From Spartobacteria bacterium (GTDB lineage: Bacteria; Verrucomicrobiota; Verrucomicrobiia; Chthoniobacterales; UBA10450), in contig JAJPJU010000237.1 of NCBI GenBank assembly GCA_021324035.1, positions 1 to 33,686 of the forward strand: 33,686 nt of DNA, given 5' to 3'. Of the stretch, positions 18,501 through 26,236 are shown piece after piece. Within the stretch, counting starts at the first letter, position 1; each line of letters opens with the position of its first letter. The position numbers and the translations under genes were made by a program. Below the pieces are notes generated by a model. That model was given only the letters and a program-made list of their open reading frames with translations, made no database searches and was not told the origin of the DNA.

Positions 18501-19718
18501 ATGAAAGTTGGATCGACACTAAACATCGCCCTCCGCGCGCTGCGCCGTAACAAGATGCGTTCCGTCTTGACCGCGCTCGGCATCATCATCGGCGTAGCTG
18601 CGGTCATCGCGATGGTTGGCATTGGCAACGGCGCCAAAGCGCAGGTCGAAGCGCAGATTGCCAGTTTGGGTCAAAACGTGATCCTGATTTTTTCAGGAAG
18701 CACCACTTCGAGCGGAATTCGGACCGGTTGGGGCAGCGCCGGCACATTGAAAATCGAGGACGCGGAAGCGATTCGCCGCGAAGTGCCTGGTGTCATCGCA
18801 GTCAGCGAGGAAATTGTTTCTACCACGCAAGTCGCCGCCGGAAATCAGAACTGGTTTACCCGAATTTATGGCGAGTCGGCCGATTATTTCGACATCCGTC
18901 AATGGCCGCTCGCGGATGGCTTGCCCTACACCGATCAGGATGTGCGCAGTGCGAACAAAGTTTGTGTGATCGGCAAGACGACCGCCTCGCAAATTTACGG
19001 CAACGAGGATCCGGTCGGTCAGATTTTACGGATCAAGAATGTGCCGTTCACGGTGATGGGCGTTTTGACGCCGAAAGGTTTAAGCACCCAGGGCGTCGAC
19101 CAGGACGATATCGTCATCATGCCCTACACCAGCGCGATGAAGCGCGTCGTCGGCGGAACCACGTTACGCAACGTCAATGTTCAGGTCGGTGACGGTAGTC
19201 AGATCAACGCTGCGCAACAGCAGATCATCGCGCTGTTGCGACAGCGTCACAACATTCGACCCGGACGCGATGACGATTTCACCGTGCGCAACCAACAGGA
19301 AATCGCAGATGCTGCGACCGCCACCACCGCGGTGATGACGGTTTTGCTCGGTTCAATTGCGGGCGTGTCGCTGGTAGTCGGCGGAATCGGCATCATGAAC
19401 ATCATGCTGGTTTCCGTTACCGAACGAACGCGGGAGATCGGAACCCGCATGGCAGTCGGAGCGCACGGAAGCGATATTCTGATGCAGTTCTTGATCGAGG
19501 CGGTGGCGCTCAGCTCGGTTGGCGGAATCATCGGGATTCTTTGCGGAATCGGCGCCTCGCAGATTTTGTCCAGCTATGCGCATTGGCCGACGCTCATTTC
19601 GCTCAGCTCGATAATCATTGCTTTCATGTTCAGCGCCGCGGTCGGAATTTTCTTTGGGTTCTATCCCGCGCGCAAAGCCGCCGCCCTCGATCCGATCGAA
19701 GCCCTGAGATACGAATAA
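18501..19718 (+). CDS. MacB-type FtsX-like ABC permease
   Basis: IALRALRRNKMRSVLTALGIIIGVAAVIAMVGIGNGAKAQV; GGIGIMNIMLVSVTERTREIGTRMAVGAH; start MKVGSTLNI at 18501. Confidence 0.92.
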   Translation: MKVGSTLNIALRALRRNKMRSVLTALGIIIGVAAVIAMVGIGNGAKAQVEAQIASLGQNVILIFSGSTTSSGIRTGWGSAGTLKIEDAEAIRREVPGVIAVSEEIVSTTQVAAGNQNWFTRIYGESADYFDIRQWPLADGLPYTDQDVRSANKVCVIGKTTASQIYGNEDPVGQILRIKNVPFTVMGVLTPKGLSTQGVDQDDIVIMPYTSAMKRVVGGTTLRNVNVQVGDGSQINAAQQQIIALLRQRHNIRPGRDDDFTVRNQQEIADAATATTAVMTVLLGSIAGVSLVVGGIGIMNIMLVSVTERTREIGTRMAVGAHGSDILMQFLIEAVALSSVGGIIGILCGIGASQILSSYAHWPTLISLSSIIIAFMFSAAVGIFFGFYPARKAAALDPIEALRYE

Positions 19719-19860
19719 AATCCGAAACCCGAATCTCGAAATCCGAAACAAATCCGAAATTCGAAGTCCGAATATTAAAAGCGGATTAGACGTATTTGAA
19801 TTTTGGTCGTTCGGGTTTGTTTCGAGCTTCGTGCTTCGGATTTCGAGTTTCTTGTTAATC
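19719..19860. repeat. CGAA-heptamer inverted repeat element (copy 1)
   Basis: Left arm heptads CGAAACC CGAATCT CGAAATC CGAAACA (AATC) CGAAATT CGAAGTC CGAATAT (19723-19775); right arm roughly 19796-19856 in opposite orientation. Confidence 0.85.
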
Positions 19861-19879
19861 CGCATAATCCTCGGTTAAA

Positions 19880-21004
19880 GTGGGTGTCGTGAACCGACTG
19901 TTTTGTGCCGTTCTTTTGGGCGCGGCCTTGCTTTCGAACGCGAGCGCTGCGGGAAAGGAACCTGGCTGGGACCCGACCCACACCTGGATTTTCGCGGTCG
20001 GTGTTTTGCATTGGAAACACAGCGAGATGTTCGGTTCGTTTCCGGTCAAGGAACGGCGCGATGCCGAGCTGGTTGATTTTTTCAAACAACACGGTGTTCC
20101 GGCGGACCACATCGTTTACTTGCAAGATGAAAATGGAACTCAGAAACGGATCGATGCGGCGTTCAGAAGCGAGTTGAAAAAGATCGGCCAGAACGATCTG
20201 CTCATTGTTTATTATGCGGGTCACGGTTCGAAATCCGACAAAGGCCAGGACGTTCATCTCGCTTCCTACGACGCCGGCGACGAAGACGTTGCGGGTTGGT
20301 CAGTGAATTCGATTCCGAAAACAATCAGCGCGAACTCTTCAGGTCAGCGCGTGCTCTGGTTCATTGATTGTTGTTACTCCGGGCAAGCTGCGCGCGCGAT
20401 CGCAAATTCGGAAGGTTCCCCGGCTTACGCGTGTGTGACTTCATCTTCAGCCAGCGAAAGCTCGACCGGGCATTGGACGTTTACTGAAGCATTGCTCGAT
20501 GCGTTGCGCGGGGCCGGATATGTCGATCTCAATCACGACGGCGTGATCACGCTGGCAGAATTCGCGGCGCACGCGCACGCCGACATGGCGTTAGGCGAGG
20601 AACAGCTTTCAACTTTCGCCACCACCGGCGGATTCGATCAGCAAATGGTCCTCGCGCGCGCTTCAACGCTCAAAAGCCCGCGAGTAGGCGAACGCGGTCA
20701 AATCCAATGGCACGCCGATTGGTGGCCAGTGCGAGTGGTTGAGGAGAGCGGCGAGAAATTAAAAGTGCATTACATCGGCTACAGCGCGGGCGACGATCTG
20801 TGGGTCACCCCGGACAAGTTGCGTCCCATCAAGCCAGTGCAATACGCGGTGGGTAGCGAAATCGAAGTGCTTTGGAAAAAGAAATGGTATCCCGCGAGGG
20901 TATTGAAGGTGGAGGAGGGCATTCATCTGATTCATTACACCGATTACGATTCGAGTTGGGACGAATGGGTTGCGTCAAAACGGATCCGCCACGCAAAATC
21001 CTGA
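19880..21004 (+). CDS. Secreted caspase-like (C14/orthocaspase) protease with EF-hand and two C-terminal Tudor/chromo-barrel-like repeats
   Basis: Signal peptide NRLFCAVLLGAALLSNASAA; YYAGHG (His115) and DCCYSG (Cys165) catalytic motifs; EF-hand loop DLNHDGVITLAE (216-227); repeats GERGQIQWHADWWPVRVVEESGEKLKVHYIGYSAGDDLWVTPDKLRPI and VGSEIEVLWKKKWYPARVLKVEEGIHLIHYTDYDSSWDEWVASKRIRHA. Confidence 0.88.
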   Translation: MGVVNRLFCAVLLGAALLSNASAAGKEPGWDPTHTWIFAVGVLHWKHSEMFGSFPVKERRDAELVDFFKQHGVPADHIVYLQDENGTQKRIDAAFRSELKKIGQNDLLIVYYAGHGSKSDKGQDVHLASYDAGDEDVAGWSVNSIPKTISANSSGQRVLWFIDCCYSGQAARAIANSEGSPAYACVTSSSASESSTGHWTFTEALLDALRGAGYVDLNHDGVITLAEFAAHAHADMALGEEQLSTFATTGGFDQQMVLARASTLKSPRVGERGQIQWHADWWPVRVVEESGEKLKVHYIGYSAGDDLWVTPDKLRPIKPVQYAVGSEIEVLWKKKWYPARVLKVEEGIHLIHYTDYDSSWDEWVASKRIRHAKS

Positions 21005-21014
21005 CGGAATTAAT

Positions 21015-21090
21015 AGACAGGATTCACAGGTTTTTTTGGATTGGGTCCGAAGAACGGTTTGAAATCCTTTTAATCTTGTTAATCCTGTCC
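21015..21090. repeat. Inverted pair of 9-bp-period repeats (ACAGGATTA type)
   Basis: Left agacaggatt|cacaggttt|ttttggatt. Reverse complement of right ggacaggatt|aacaagatt|aaaaggatt. Confidence 0.8.
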
Positions 21091-21103
21091 AGCAGAATTC
21101 TGT

Positions 21104-21469
21104 ATGGCTGAACAAAAGGGTTATCGGGATTTGGTCGCGGAGGCGAAAAAGAAGATCACCGAAATTTCGCCGACCGATGCCGCGGCTAAAGCCAAAAGTC
21201 GCGACGCGGTGATCGTTGACGTCCGCGAGAAGGATGAGTTCGACGAAGATCATATTCCCGACGCGGTCCACATGAGCCGCGGCACGATCGAACTCGAGAT
21301 CGAAGACAAATTCCCCGACCGCAATACCGAGATCATTTGTCATTGCGGCGGTGGCGGCCGGTCCGCGCTTGCTGCCGAGACTTTGCAAAAGATGGGTTAC
21401 AAGAACGTTCGCTCGATGGCTGGCGGCTTCAAAACCTGGAAGGCCGTTGGATTGCCGACAACGAAGTAG
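21104..21469 (+). CDS. Rhodanese-like domain protein
   Basis: VIVDVREKDEFDEDHIPDAVHMSRG; active-site loop CHCGGGGRSALAAETLQKMGYKNVRSMAGGFKTWKAVGLP. Confidence 0.9.
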   Translation: MAEQKGYRDLVAEAKKKITEISPTDAAAKAKSRDAVIVDVREKDEFDEDHIPDAVHMSRGTIELEIEDKFPDRNTEIICHCGGGGRSALAAETLQKMGYKNVRSMAGGFKTWKAVGLPTTK

Positions 21470-21535
21470 AAGCCTTCGTTTCACACGGAGCTTGTCTGTA
21501 CCAGGCAAAGCTCCTACCCTCGCAACAACTTGAAC

Positions 21536-22429
21536 ATGAGGACGAAAGAACTTTTTTCGAGATGTTGCGCGGTCGGCGGAATTGCGCTGGTTGCGTTCGG
21601 CATTACAGGCTCGGCCGGTGACAACGTCGCTATCGCGCTGGGGCAAATAAAAAATGCCGACCCGGATGCGCGCATTGAAGGAGTGCGGCAACTTCTGACC
21701 TCGCTCGATTCCAGAATTCCCGAAACGATGCTTTCGCTTCTGACAGACCAAGGCGATTCGATCCGAAGACTCGCCGCGCGCGCAATCGGCAGTCGCTGGT
21801 GGCAGATTCCAAAAGACAAAACCGCCGATTACACCAAGGCGCTCGCTCAAAATCAAAAGCCTGAAATGGATTTTGAAATGGAAAAGAACATGGCCGATCG
21901 CGCGATCGGTCTTCTCACGCGGCAATACGATTCAAAAATGTTTTCCAAGAGTCCGAACGGCCGCTGGGTGATTTACGAGCGTTACGGATTGCCGTGCTTG
22001 ATCGATACCACGACGGAGACCGAGGAACTGCTGGGCTGGCCCCGAGCGGAGAACGGGGACATGGACATGCTTGTATGCGCATTTGGCAATGAGCCCATCA
22101 GCGACGATCAGGCGGTTTGGCATCCGAGCAAAGAAGCGATAGCGCTTTCGGTTTTATTGGATCGCCGTTCGTCCACGGTGTGGATCTGGGAGCATAAGGT
22201 CGGACTGCAAAAATTACTGCGCTCGGAATTGGCTCGATTACTGCACCCAAAAGGAAAGGTTGATGAATCGTACGTAACCGATGCATCGATCAAGGGCTGG
22301 AAAGGCGACGAACTGCAAGTTTCGGCGACGGGAGGATTGGACGAGAACGACGGAGCATTACTTGGCTGGGATCTTGCCAAACGTAAATGGCGCGTCATTT
22401 CGCGCGGTAAGCAGAAGCAGTCCGACTGA
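21536..22429 (+). CDS. Exported protein with HEAT-like N-terminal region
   Basis: IALGQIKNADPDARIEGVRQLLTSLDSRIPETMLSLLTDQGDSIRRLAARAIG resembles HEAT repeats; ATG at 21536. Confidence 0.55.
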   Translation: MRTKELFSRCCAVGGIALVAFGITGSAGDNVAIALGQIKNADPDARIEGVRQLLTSLDSRIPETMLSLLTDQGDSIRRLAARAIGSRWWQIPKDKTADYTKALAQNQKPEMDFEMEKNMADRAIGLLTRQYDSKMFSKSPNGRWVIYERYGLPCLIDTTTETEELLGWPRAENGDMDMLVCAFGNEPISDDQAVWHPSKEAIALSVLLDRRSSTVWIWEHKVGLQKLLRSELARLLHPKGKVDESYVTDASIKGWKGDELQVSATGGLDENDGALLGWDLAKRKWRVISRGKQKQSD

Positions 22430-22465
22430 GCGCGCTAGTTCGCGGCCGACGAAATAATTCAGGCA

Positions 22466-23281
22466 CTAGCCTCCGACGGCTTGGTAATGGCGCAAACCGC
22501 GGTGCCACATGAATCGCGCGACCGCCCAGGTGAGAAACAGCCAACCGGTCTGGATCGCGAGGGCCTGCCAGAGATCGGCGCCTTTTAAGCGCTGTTGAAA
22601 AATCGCGACCGGGCAGAACAGCTCATAATAGAAAGGCATCCATTTCAACGCCGCCTGAACGCTGACGGGCATGATGTCGATCGGAAACATTTGGCCACCG
22701 AGGAAATATTCGAACGAGTAAACGATGAACACGATGGTCGTGATCTCCAAAATCCAAAATGCCATCATCGCGAGCGAGTAGGTAATGAAGAACTGGATAA
22801 ACGCGGCCATCATCGTTGACAGAATCGCGAGCATGTAAGTCGCCGGATCGTGCGGGAGCGTGACGTAGCTTCTGAAATAAAAGAAAATCAGCGCGATCGG
22901 CGGCAGGGTGACGAAAGTGTAAACGAGCCGTCCGCTGCAAAAAATGCTGAACCGATAGCCGAGATAACTCATCGGCTTGGTCAGGAGCGCATTGATCTGG
23001 CCTTCGCGAATGTCCGCCGCGATTTGCCATTCGTCTTCGGTCGGCGTGACCAGGTTGCTGACCAGGATCGTCAGCAGGTAATAATAGATCATCGAGGCGT
23101 AATCGTAGCCGTGGACCCCGCTGCCCCGCTCTTTGAAGACCGCGTTCCAAAGAAAAACGGTGCCAGCGAGTGGAATCAAGCCGAACGCCGCACGCAAAAA
23201 ATAATTCCAGCGATAAACGAAGGTGTTCTGGAGGCCAATGTTGAAGACCGAGAGATATTTTGTTGTCGTGCTCGTGCTCAT
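22466..23281 (-). CDS. ABC-2 family transporter permease (COG4587-like)
   Basis: YLSVFNIGLQNTFVYRWNYFLRAAFGLIPLAGTVFLWNAVF...DIREGQINALLTKPMSYLGYRFSIFCSGRL; start MSTSTTTKY at 23281 likely, since the upstream extension lies in repeat-like sequence. Confidence 0.75.
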   Translation of the reverse strand: MSTSTTTKYLSVFNIGLQNTFVYRWNYFLRAAFGLIPLAGTVFLWNAVFKERGSGVHGYDYASMIYYYLLTILVSNLVTPTEDEWQIAADIREGQINALLTKPMSYLGYRFSIFCSGRLVYTFVTLPPIALIFFYFRSYVTLPHDPATYMLAILSTMMAAFIQFFITYSLAMMAFWILEITTIVFIVYSFEYFLGGQMFPIDIMPVSVQAALKWMPFYYELFCPVAIFQQRLKGADLWQALAIQTGWLFLTWAVARFMWHRGLRHYQAVGG

Positions 23282-23296
23282 GCGTTTGAGCGCGGA

Positions 23297-23415
23297 TAAA
23301 ATCCGAAACAAATCCGAATATCGAAATTCGAATCGGTCAGCGTTCCCGGAAAGTTTCGGCCATTCGGAGTTCGAGATTGTTTCGGCATTCGGTATTCGGG
23401 TTTCGATATTTTTCT
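23297..23415. repeat. CGAA-heptamer inverted repeat element (copy 2)
   Basis: Left aaaatccgaaacaaatccgaatatcgaaattcgaatcgg. Right attcggagttcgagattgtttcggcattcggtattcgggtttcgatat. Confidence 0.82.
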
Positions 23416-23448
23416 AGAGGTGAAGTAATCGCGGGTTACGACACGGCA

Positions 23449-24069
23449 TTACCCCATCGTAGTTTCATTTGCTAGACTTGTGAGTTGCCGATTCTGCCAT
23501 GGCCGCATGAACAACAGCGCGCAAGTGGCGCCGACGAGGCACATGAACATGTCTTCCTGAGTATCCCAAACGTCGCCCTGGGTTCCGAGAAACTCGGTGG
23601 AGGCCGCGCCGCCGATCAAGGCGCTCCACCATTCGATGAATTCGTAGGTGCAGCTAATCGCCAGGCAGATCGAAATAATGAGGAACGGTTGCCAGCGTTT
23701 CCGATTGAGAATGTTGAGCCGGATAAACATTTCGCGCGCAATCAACGCCGGCACAAAACCCTGGGCGAAGTGGCCGAGACGATCGTAATGATTGCGGCTC
23801 CAATGGAAAACTTCCTTGAGCCAGTTGAAAACGGGTTCGCGCGCGTAGGTCCAATGTCCGCCGACGCAAAGAATGCAGATGTGAATCGCGATCAATGTGT
23901 AAACCAACGTGGTGAATTGAAATCTGCGATAGGTCACACCGAGAACGATCAGGCCGAGGACACCTGGAAAAACTTCAAGGTACCAGGTAAGGCGGTCGTG
24001 GGGGTTAATTCCCGACCAGATGAAAACCATGGCGACGGCGATTAGCAACGCGAGGTGAGAGCGTTTCAT
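23449..24069 (-). CDS. YjdF/DUF2238 family membrane protein
   Basis: NHYDRLGHFAQGFVPALIAREMFIR...CTYEFIEWWSALIGGAASTEFLGTQGDVWDTQEDMFMCLVGA; ATG at 24069. Confidence 0.85.
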   Translation of the reverse strand: MKRSHLALLIAVAMVFIWSGINPHDRLTWYLEVFPGVLGLIVLGVTYRRFQFTTLVYTLIAIHICILCVGGHWTYAREPVFNWLKEVFHWSRNHYDRLGHFAQGFVPALIAREMFIRLNILNRKRWQPFLIISICLAISCTYEFIEWWSALIGGAASTEFLGTQGDVWDTQEDMFMCLVGATCALLFMRPWQNRQLTSLANETTMG

Positions 24070-24092
24070 TTTGTTAATCGCGGGATTCCATT

Positions 24093-24232
24093 CCAATATC
24101 GAAATTCGAAATCCGAATATCGAAACGAATCCGAATGAGCAAATTGGAATAGGTTCACCCTGACAGGATGCCTTTTTATCATTCGAGCTTTCAACATTGT
24201 TTCGGGATTCGATATTCGGATTTCGTCATTTC
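24093..24232. repeat. CGAA-heptamer inverted repeat element (copy 3)
   Basis: Left tatcgaaattcgaaatccgaatatcgaaacgaatccgaatg. Right attcgagctttcaacattgtttcgggattcgatattcggatttcgtc, which abuts the pdxA stop. Confidence 0.85.
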
Positions 24233-25143
24233 GCCGCCGCCAATTCGACGGCAAGATTGATGGCCGCGATCATGCTGTCGGGTTTGGCGATTCCTTTGCC
24301 GGCGATCTCGAATGCGGTGCCGTGGTCAGGGCTGGTGCGCGGAAACGGAAGGCCGAGGGTCGTATTCACGCCATCATGAAATCCGTGGAGCTTGAGCGGG
24401 ATCAAGCCTTGGTCGTGATACATGCAAAGGACGGCATCGAATTCACCGTCGATCGCGCGATGGAAGACGGTATCGGGGGAATGGGGACCTGAAAAAATTG
24501 CGGATTGCGGATTTTGGATTGCGGAAAGCTCAGAGATCGCGGGCGCGATGATTTCGATTTCTTCGCGGCCGATTTCTCCGGACTCGCCGGCATGAGGATT
24601 CAGTCCGGCGACAGCGATTCGAACATCCCGACTCTTTAGCGGTTTTGAAACTTGGCCGATTTCTTCGGTCGAGTTTTTCCTGCGGCGAACGAACTCAAGA
24701 AGTAACATACCGACACGAACGATTTCGGTTTGTTTGAGAGCACTCGGAACTTTCGCGAGCGGAATGTGGCAGGTGACCAGCGCGACCGTGAGTTTGCCGC
24801 CGGTGAGACACATCGCGAAGTTTTTCACGCCACAGCGCTCGGCAAAGAATTCGGTTTGGCCCGGAAACTTGAATCCGGCTTCGTACATCCGCGCTTTGTG
24901 AATGGGGCCGGTCACGACGGCATTCAGTTCGCCACGTCGCGCGCGGGTGACCGCTTCCTCAAGAGCTGCTGCCGCAGCGCGTGCGGTTTCGATCGACGGC
25001 GCCCCCGGTTGGCAGTTCGGCTGGCGACCGATCACGACATATTCGGCGGACTCGGGAACGCGCCCGGATTTCAGCGCAGCGTCGACAACCTCCGGCCCAA
25101 TGCCGGCGCAATCTCCGAGCGTGATTCCTATCCGCGGTCGCAT
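24226..25143 (-). CDS. pdxA: 4-hydroxythreonine-4-phosphate dehydrogenase
   Basis: GITLGDCAGIGPEVV, NAVVTGPIHKA, GQTEFFAERCGV, AVAGLNPHAGESGEIGREE, MYHDQGLIPLKLHGF, TLGLPFPRTSPDHGTAFEIAGKG. Confidence 0.94.
   Translation of the reverse strand: MRPRIGITLGDCAGIGPEVVDAALKSGRVPESAEYVVIGRQPNCQPGAPSIETARAAAAALEEAVTRARRGELNAVVTGPIHKARMYEAGFKFPGQTEFFAERCGVKNFAMCLTGGKLTVALVTCHIPLAKVPSALKQTEIVRVGMLLLEFVRRRKNSTEEIGQVSKPLKSRDVRIAVAGLNPHAGESGEIGREEIEIIAPAISELSAIQNPQSAIFSGPHSPDTVFHRAIDGEFDAVLCMYHDQGLIPLKLHGFHDGVNTTLGLPFPRTSPDHGTAFEIAGKGIAKPDSMIAAINLAVELAAAK
24497..24524 (+). repeat. 7-bp tandem repeat ATTGCGG x4 inside pdxA
   Basis: attgcgg|attgcgg|attttgg|attgcgg; encodes AIQNPQSAI in PdxA. Confidence 0.8.
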
Positions 25144-25264
25144 GGCGCATCTTCAACAAACCAGCGATTGCGGTCAATTGCCCGACGCGAGAGAGGATCC
25201 GCCTTCGCCAAGGCTACAGGGGACAGGCGTGCAAGAGAACGTTGTCGATTTGTCGATCGAACAA

Positions 25265-26236
25265 TTAGAAAGTCTTGATGTAGGCCTTCGATCGCAGACT
25301 GGCGAGCCACTTTTCCTGAAGATGCTGGGCTTCTTCGTGCATCAGCTTCTTTTCGATATCCGGGCGTGCGTCGGCCAGCGATTTAATTTCGCCGCCGTGT
25401 TTGTCTTCGACTTTGAGAATGTAGTAGTTGCCGCTGAACTCGAGAATGTTGCTGATTTTGCCGGGTTCGAGATCGAAAGCGGCTTTCTCAAGCGGACCGG
25501 CCAGGGTCTTGCGATCAACCCAGCCCCAATCGCCGCCATTTTCCCGGGTACTGTCTTCGGAATAAAGCTGGGCCATTCGATCAAACTCGGCCCCGTGCTG
25601 TAGTTTGGTGAAAATTTCCTCCGCCATCGCTTTTTGGGCGGCGGCTTCGCCGTCACTGGCGTGACTTGGAATCATGATCAGTCGGAGCTTGATTTGCTCC
25701 TTGCTGGTGAATTCTTCGCGGTGAGCTTTGTAATATTCCTCCACCTTCGCGGGCGAAGCGACCAAGTCCATCTTCACGTTCTTGCTCCGCATCGCCTGGA
25801 CGATCATTTTTTCCATCTCCATCTTCTTGAACTCGCCCATGGTGTAATTCTGGGCTTCGAGCGTCTTGATGAAGGTGTTGCGATCGCCGCCAAAATCAGT
25901 CCGGATAATATCGTGCATCCGGTCTTCCACGAAGTGATCGGGAATCTCGAACTTTTCTCCCTTGAACGCCTGAAGGATCAGCTGGCGGTCGATTAAATCC
26001 TGAAGGGCAAGCTCGCGTGTCTCTTTGATTTTCTTAATCAGGTCCTCTCCGCTGAACTGGGCGCGCAATAGCTTCTCGCGAGGTCCGACCAATCCGCGGA
26101 CTTGCGAATAGGTAATGACTTCGCCGTTCACCACCGCGGCGACGCCGTCGACGACTTCGGCCTCGGGTTGCGCGGCGTAAATACCTCCGCCAATGAAGCT
26201 GGCGGCGATCAGTCCGACAAAAATTGGGCGGATCAT
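25265..26236 (-). CDS. SurA-like periplasmic parvulin peptidyl-prolyl isomerase
   Basis: Signal peptide; VDGVAAVVNGEVITYSQV; PpiC-like region LRLIMIPSHASDGEAAAQKAMAEEIFTKLQHGAEFDRMAQLYSEDSTRENGGDWGWVDR... Confidence 0.87.
   Translation of the reverse strand: MIRPIFVGLIAASFIGGGIYAAQPEAEVVDGVAAVVNGEVITYSQVRGLVGPREKLLRAQFSGEDLIKKIKETRELALQDLIDRQLILQAFKGEKFEIPDHFVEDRMHDIIRTDFGGDRNTFIKTLEAQNYTMGEFKKMEMEKMIVQAMRSKNVKMDLVASPAKVEEYYKAHREEFTSKEQIKLRLIMIPSHASDGEAAAQKAMAEEIFTKLQHGAEFDRMAQLYSEDSTRENGGDWGWVDRKTLAGPLEKAAFDLEPGKISNILEFSGNYYILKVEDKHGGEIKSLADARPDIEKKLMHEEAQHLQEKWLASLRSKAYIKTF

Noticed and set aside
20975-21925. 316-aa minus-strand ORF
   Set aside because: Crosses antisense to rhodanese and the HEAT-like gene and an intergenic repeat; no recognisable domain.
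16462-22429. Defence island built on MacAB plus caspase plus HEAT
   Set aside because: The caspase and HEAT-like proteins have export signals, and no sensor NTPase, reverse transcriptase, nuclease or TIR gene is present; evidence is insufficient.
19719-24232. CRISPR interpretation of the repeated CGAA tracts
   Set aside because: Units are only 7 bp and imperfect, with no uniform repeats plus unique spacers and no cas genes in the window.
15618-24232. Transposon or integrative element boundaries around the MacAB/caspase block
   Set aside because: No transposase, integrase or terminal inverted repeats with target-site duplications were found; only repeat elements and a strand switch support an insertion idea.
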